From: a virus
IMG/VR virus record: IMGVR_UViG_3300005581_000005
Location: 1-29,374 of that record
Reading direction: 5' to 3' (one strand)
Length of the DNA stretch: 29,374 nt
The first letter of the stretch is position 1. Each line of letters opens with the position of its first letter. Shown here in pieces: positions 27,593 through 29,374 of this stretch. The translations under genes were made by a program, and so were the position numbers. The notes beneath the pieces were generated by a model. It was not told the DNA's origin, made no database searches, and worked only from the letters and a program-made list of their open reading frames with translations.

Positions 27593-29374
27593 TTAATCTG
27601 TAATAGGACCGCCAACTACCCAAGCATCACAAGTTCTTGAACTTGCACACTTGAAGTCAAAGGCTTCACAATAACCTAATTCACCAGCAGCTATGGTATC
27701 ATATTCATTACCAGTTGCACCACCAGCACTAAGTCCAGTGTTGATACAATCTTTTATTTTTGCTGTGACATTGAAAGCCGCACAATTACCACAACGGCTA
27801 GTTTTAGCTTCTACAGGAGTTACATTCCACATATCAGCTTTGGCTAACCAGAATACCGTATTAGGCAGTGAGGGATTTAAAGGACCATAGTTGGCTGTGT
27901 TAATAGCCTTTTGTCTGTTCGCCAAGTTTACTGCGACATCTTGCGTGGCGATTGGGCAAGATGCCTGATTAAAACCCTCTGTGGGCAAATCCAACAATAG
28001 TTGTTTAGCTCTAATAATATCTTCTTGTGTTAATTCAGGACGCTGAGCCAGTATCTGTTCATCTGTTAAGCCATCCATGATCATCTGTTGTATCATTCCA
28101 TCAACACCTGGACTTACTGGACTTGATGGCGGTGCGTTGGTGCTGGCTAGCTGTTGTCCACGAATTTCTGCGGCTATACGGTTTATATCATCGATTTCTT
28201 CTTGATATTCTGCCTGTTCATATGATTCTTCGTCACCCATGGTGTATCTTGGATCATCTAATAAATGTCTAAGATTGTATTCAATAACTGCTATAGCATC
28301 TGGTGTAGTAGCTGTTTGTTTAGCTGTGTATAAATTCTTATATTCATTAGCTGTGTCACGTATGTTGAATGCACCAGGATATTCTATCTCACCATCCCAA
28401 ACACCACCTTCATACTGTGCCCAGATACGCCACATCTGTTCTTCTGCCAGTTCAAGAGCATCAGCAAATTCTGCTAACTTTGCTCCTAACAATTGAAATT
28501 CAACTTCCATGGCAATGCCACTAAGCACTTGTGTTTCATTAGCACGCACACTGCCAGTGTTGGCCATTTTATCAATAGCTGCCACGCTGGCATTGATTGC
28601 TGAATAGATCTGATTGATATCAGTTGACACATTTAGCAAGTATGGTTTTAGATTTGGATCCATATCATCAGGCATGAGTGCAATACTGCCTGCACCAGCA
28701 CTTGCTTCTACGCCAGGTGTTTTAACCAATGTAGGATGTCCTGATAATCTAATACTTTGTTCAACTTCACTGTTTAAATTATAGATACTTTTTTGGTAAT
28801 CAGCTATGTCAGTAATTAAACTAGCACCAACACCACGCACTGGACTGCGTGCGGCATAGCAGATAACTGCTGGTATACGACCTAATTGATTAACTTCTAC
28901 TGTTTGATCAACTATTTCTTGTTTTTGATTGTTTAATTGGCTAGTAGTAATAGTTTCTTTTGTCCATTCTTTAACTGTTGAGAATGTGTCATTGACTTCT
29001 TCTAGATATTTGATATAGCTAAGTTCATAAGCACCACTTGGTTGACGTTGCCAGGTCCAATCTGTAACTACTAATGGTGTCAATACATTTACATATGGAC
29101 GCACACCCTGTTCAAGTTCACCAGCACGTGTTTGAGCATTGGTCTGTGGTTTGGCTACGATAATCCAACAATGACCAAATACTGCACTCCATATGGCCAC
29201 ATCTTTCATGAAAGCATCAAGTGTTCTTCCATCTAGGTCAGCATCTTCAAGAAATGGTAAAAGATTTAGATTATCACTGAGGCTAGCATATTCTCTGTCA
29301 GGTTCTTCACGGAATAAAAAACTGGTATAGGTGCTGATAATCGCGCGACAGTGATTGTCTAAAGGTGTTGTGGC
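27593..29374 (-). CDS. portal protein, main part (starts at 293 across the junction)
   Basis: Codons from about residue 62 to the end of the 654-aa portal. The portal core shows VRPYVNVLTPLVVTDWTWQR, AVICYAARSPVRG, a long stem helix NLNSEVEQSIRLSGHPTLVK, and the crown helices ending QMIMDGLTDEQILAQRPELT. The DUF4055-like portal should end about there. Residues 534-654 are an extra domain: CPIATQDVAVNLANRQKAIN, TANYGPLNPSLPN, ADMWNVTPVEAKTSRCGNCA, GYCEAFDFKC and RTCDAWVVGGPI. Six Cys (589, 592, 604, 630, 637, 643) are spaced C-x2-C-x11-C-x25-C-x6-C-x5-C, suggesting a metal or Fe-S site. Elsewhere, this segment is known to me as a separate small phage protein, so this is a fusion. Confidence 0.9.
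   Translation of the reverse strand, partial: ATTPLDNHCRAIISTYTSFLFREEPDREYASLSDNLNLLPFLEDADLDGRTLDAFMKDVAIWSAVFGHCWIIVAKPQTNAQTRAGELEQGVRPYVNVLTPLVVTDWTWQRQPSGAYELSYIKYLEEVNDTFSTVKEWTKETITTSQLNNQKQEIVDQTVEVNQLGRIPAVICYAARSPVRGVGASLITDIADYQKSIYNLNSEVEQSIRLSGHPTLVKTPGVEASAGAGSIALMPDDMDPNLKPYLLNVSTDINQIYSAINASVAAIDKMANTGSVRANETQVLSGIAMEVEFQLLGAKLAEFADALELAEEQMWRIWAQYEGGVWDGEIEYPGAFNIRDTANEYKNLYTAKQTATTPDAIAVIEYNLRHLLDDPRYTMGDEESYEQAEYQEEIDDINRIAAEIRGQQLASTNAPPSSPVSPGVDGMIQQMIMDGLTDEQILAQRPELTQEDIIRAKQLLLDLPTEGFNQASCPIATQDVAVNLANRQKAINTANYGPLNPSLPNTVFWLAKADMWNVTPVEAKTSRCGNCAAFNVTAKIKDCINTGLSAGGATGNEYDTIAAGELGYCEAFDFKCASSRTCDAWVVGGPITD
29265..29374. repeat. terminal direct repeat, right copy
   Basis: Exact copy of bases 1-110. 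The unit length is therefore 29,264 bp, and the window is the whole circle plus a 110-base overlap. Confidence 0.95.

Overview
This window looks like one complete circular genome (or circularly permuted concatemer) of a small tailed phage. The first 110 bases recur exactly as the last 110 (1-110 = 29265-29374), which gives a unit of 29,264 bp. The G+C content is moderate to low (roughly 40 % by eye). Every protein gene I can support lies on the minus strand. The long tape-measure protein, the lambda-type tail module and the G/GT-type frameshift indicate a siphovirus-like particle. Several small proteins and tail proteins have the wording I associate with uncultured marine or aquatic phages, so an aquatic Gram-negative host is my inference, not something shown here. 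I see no integrase, repressor, tRNA or CRISPR, so a lytic lifestyle is likely.

Layout, read in the direction of transcription (right to left, around the circle). (1) Non-coding hub 11340-11683. It holds a rho-independent terminator ending the late genes, a palindrome, a predicted small RNA on the otherwise unused plus strand, and a consensus sigma70 promoter facing left. (2) Short early/replication block 11339-9449: a conserved Trp-rich phage protein, a secreted 87-aa protein, a small Cys/His protein, and a 335-aa protein that looks like a minimal single-subunit polymerase palm. (3) A second consensus sigma70 promoter at 9343-9371, then small unknown genes (9310-8150) and a large fibre/adhesin block (8113-2014). 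That block contains LamG-like domains and a 1113-aa protein with a beta-propeller. (4) DNA packaging: TerS, TerL, portal (the portal gene crosses the window ends). (5) Three very small or conserved genes, a scaffold gene that appears frameshifted, and the major capsid protein followed by a UUCG-loop terminator. (6) Two paralogous head-tail connectors, a tail-completion protein, two paralogous major tail proteins, an HK97-gp10-like protein, the tail chaperone with an A AAA AAC slippery site, the tape measure, M-like and L-like tail-tip proteins, a GNAT-like protein, the giant tail-tip protein J, two J-proximal fibre proteins and a zinc-ribbon protein.

The genes are tightly packed, with many TAATG or ATGA stop/start overlaps and strong AAGGAG-type ribosome binding sites. 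The two promoters suggest an early message for the four replication-side genes and a very long late message for packaging, head, tail and fibres. The most unusual items are the minimal polymerase, the plus-strand small RNA with mutually exclusive hairpins, the Cys-rich domain fused to the portal C-terminus, the broken scaffold frame, and the absence of any recognisable lysis gene.
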